From Cristatella mucedo (Eukaryota > Bryozoa > Phylactolaemata > Cristatellidae), in assembly GCA_009760855.2 (NCBI GenBank), contig WPIO01000078.1:436001-500000 (forward strand): DNA of 64,000 nucleotides. The letters run 5' to 3'. The notes beneath the pieces are model-generated. The model did no database searches, was not told the origin of the DNA, and saw nothing but the letters and a program-made list of their open reading frames with translations. Positions 56,031-64,000 of the stretch are shown here, piece by piece (within the stretch, counting starts at the first letter, position 1; each line of letters begins with the position of its first letter). The position numbers and the translations under genes are program-made.

Positions 56031-56151
56031 CGCACTGCGCTCAAGAGATCACCCCAAGCACGCCTCCACATCACACGTGGGGGCAGCCATACTTCCTCTC
56101 AGAACAGGAAGCACCAAAGAGCTCTTCGAGAAACGTGGGCCGGCTGCCGGC
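56031..56151. promoter_or_regulatory. Bidirectional promoter between NOL8 and a coiled-coil gene
   Basis: Only 121 bp separate the two divergent start codons. The spacer contains a palindromic E-box CACGTG at 56074-56079 and an inverted pair CTTCCT/AGGAAG (56092-56097 and 56106-56111) resembling paired ETS sites. No TATA box is seen. Shared control of the two genes is inferred from spacing and motifs. Confidence 0.6.
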
Positions 56152-61969
<5,818 letters not shown>

Positions 61970-62032
61970 CATATGCACCGAAGATAGAAGCAGGACTGAT
62001 CGTGTAATTCCGATTTTAGGCCGAAGATGAAT

Positions 62033-62443
<411 letters not shown>

Positions 62444-62635
62444 TCGCGTCTGTGCTCGTTTGTTCTAGAAAAACCTGGGCTTGCTTCCTCTTAAGATTGA
62501 TTGTCCCGCCATTGAAGTCCCGGTTGCCGGAGCTTCTTAGACGGCAAGTTTTCTAGAGCTATTGTCACCCACTAGAAGGTAGTTGAATTAGGGAATTTTG
62601 GCTGTCGCCAGTGAAAGTCGACGAAGGTCAAGTCT

Positions 62636-64000
62636 ATAATAATAATAATAATAATAATAATTCACTTGATAAAGCGCCCTCAGAGAACTTAATCTCTCTC
62701 TAGGTGCTTTACATTTGCTGTAAAGTGAAATGCAATTGAATGGTAAGTAAAATCATGCTTGAAAAACAAACGAAATGAATAATATGGTTAGGGGTGACAT
62801 GCACAGGGTCAGCATGCAAATGTGGTTAGTGGCAGCATGCACAGTGTCAGCACGCATAAGCACATCAAGGACGAATCACAGGGACCCACTAAATGCTGTC
62901 CTAAATAGGTGTGTTTTTAGGTTCCTTTTAAATGTGGTCAGGTCAGGGGATGTTCTGACGTAGGTCGGGAGGGAGTTCCAGGCTTTGGGAGCATATGAAC
63001 TAAATGCACGGTCTCCAAAAGATTTAAGGTTTGTACGAGGTATTTCTAGACTGTTGGATTCCGAAAAGCAGGTGGTACGATGCTTGTCCTGATGGGGTAG
63101 TATATCTGACAGATAGGCTGGAGCCATAGAATGAAGTGACCTAAAAGTGAGCGACAAAACCTTGAAGTCAATCCGTTGCTTGACTGGTAGCCAGTGCAAG
63201 TCGGCGAGAAGTGGAGTAATGTGGCAACTGCGACGCTCACGGCAGACAAGTCTAGCTGCCGAGTTTTGCACCAGCTGCAATCACCTGATCGCACATGCTG
63301 GTAGGCCAGCAAGCAGTGAGTTGCAGAAGTCGAGACGGGATGTCACGAATGCATGGACCAACTTGGACGTGGTATCTTTATCTAAACAAGCCCGAATTTT
63401 AGCAATGTTATGAAGCTGAAAATAGGCGGATTTGACTGTGGAGCTGATATGGTCGTCTAACGAGAGGTCGCTTTAGAATATGACACCTAGATTTTGAGCT
63501 GATTCAACTGGAGATATGCTGGCAGAGCCAATTTTGAGAGTCAGCCTGTCCAATCTCTGGATCACACTGGGTTTGCCCATAACTAGTAAGTTAGTTTTAT
63601 CATCGTTAAGTTTTAGAAAATTTGCTGCCATCCATGTGTGGATGTCATCAATGCATGCAGCTAGTGAGTTGAGAGAATTTGAGGTGCTCGAAGGCTGGGA
63701 GGGATCAAAGCAAAGGTACAACTGAGTGTCATCCTCATAGAAGTGAAAGCCTAGATTGTGCTTGGCAATCACATCAGCAAGAGGGAGAGTATAAACCGTG
63801 AAAAGAACCGGACCAAGCACAGAGCCCTGAGGTACTCCATATTTCAGAGATACTTTTAGATGCTCTTTGTCCATTCACGTCAATACTGTGGAGTCTCCCA
63901 CTGAGGTAGGACCTGAACCACTGCAGAGCAGTGCCAGTGATGCCCAGGCGAGATGAGAGGCGCTCTAGAAGAACTTTGTGATCGATGGTATCAAAAGCTG
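62636..64000 (-). mobile_element. CR1/L2-like LINE, 3' half, family A (longest copy, runs off window)
   Basis: On the minus strand the element reads, from the right edge inward, reverse transcriptase, C-terminal region, 3'UTR, hairpin and (AAT)n tail. RT landmarks are [38 protein letters not shown] and the catalytic box FYEDDTQLYL. The C-terminus contains LQLVQNSAARLVCRERRSCH and SSYAPKAWNSLPTYVRTSP. A 1-nt insertion between the VNGQR and YGVPQGS segments, compared with the copy at 26.7 kb, breaks the frame. There is also a break after NLGVIF. The copy is therefore non-autonomous. It defines the reference for all shorter family A fragments here. Confidence 0.85.

Overview
This is animal (metazoan) genomic DNA, most likely from an invertebrate. 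Its genes are split into many small exons with GT-AG introns. It encodes metazoan-type SPPL3, NOL8 and LAGE3/Pcc1 proteins, and it carries CR1/L2-like LINEs, tRNA-derived SINEs, a hAT remnant and many long microsatellites. I cannot name the species from sequence alone. Nothing bacterial, viral or CRISPR-like is visible.

Layout. 1-10.9 kb: repeats with no gene I can defend. 10,996-11,511: an unidentified GC-rich 171-codon frame (+). 14,935-22,292: SPPL3 (+), ten phase-compatible exons from just before the first conserved membrane segment to the stop; the 5' exon was not found. 24,674-25,490: LAGE3/Pcc1 (-), two exons. 26.0-29 kb: transposon remnants (LINE, hAT, SINE). 29.7-29.9 kb (-): a weak beta-propeller-like exon pair. 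30,825-31,600: a small coiled-coil gene (+), three exons, unidentified. About 33.9-56.03 kb: NOL8 (-), fifteen exons placed, with introns full of LINE, SINE and microsatellite insertions. 56,152-61,969: a complete five-exon gene (+) for an unidentified 180-residue coiled-coil protein, head-to-head with NOL8 across a 121 bp spacer that holds a CACGTG E-box. 62.6 kb to the end: the longest LINE copy (-), running off the window.

The host genes are housekeeping in character: SPPL3 is an intramembrane aspartyl protease, LAGE3 a subunit of the KEOPS tRNA-modification complex, and NOL8 a nucleolar RNA-binding protein. They share no obvious pathway. The repeat ecology stands out. One LINE family ends in a conserved hairpin plus (ATT)n, and it occurs more than a dozen times, often as insertions under 100 bp that contain only the hairpin. 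A tRNA-derived SINE carries nearly the same hairpin at its 3' end. Several large microsatellites begin exactly at LINE 3' ends. Very long simple repeats also sit beside important splice sites, most strikingly around the 46-nt SPPL3 exon that encodes the catalytic GxGD motif.
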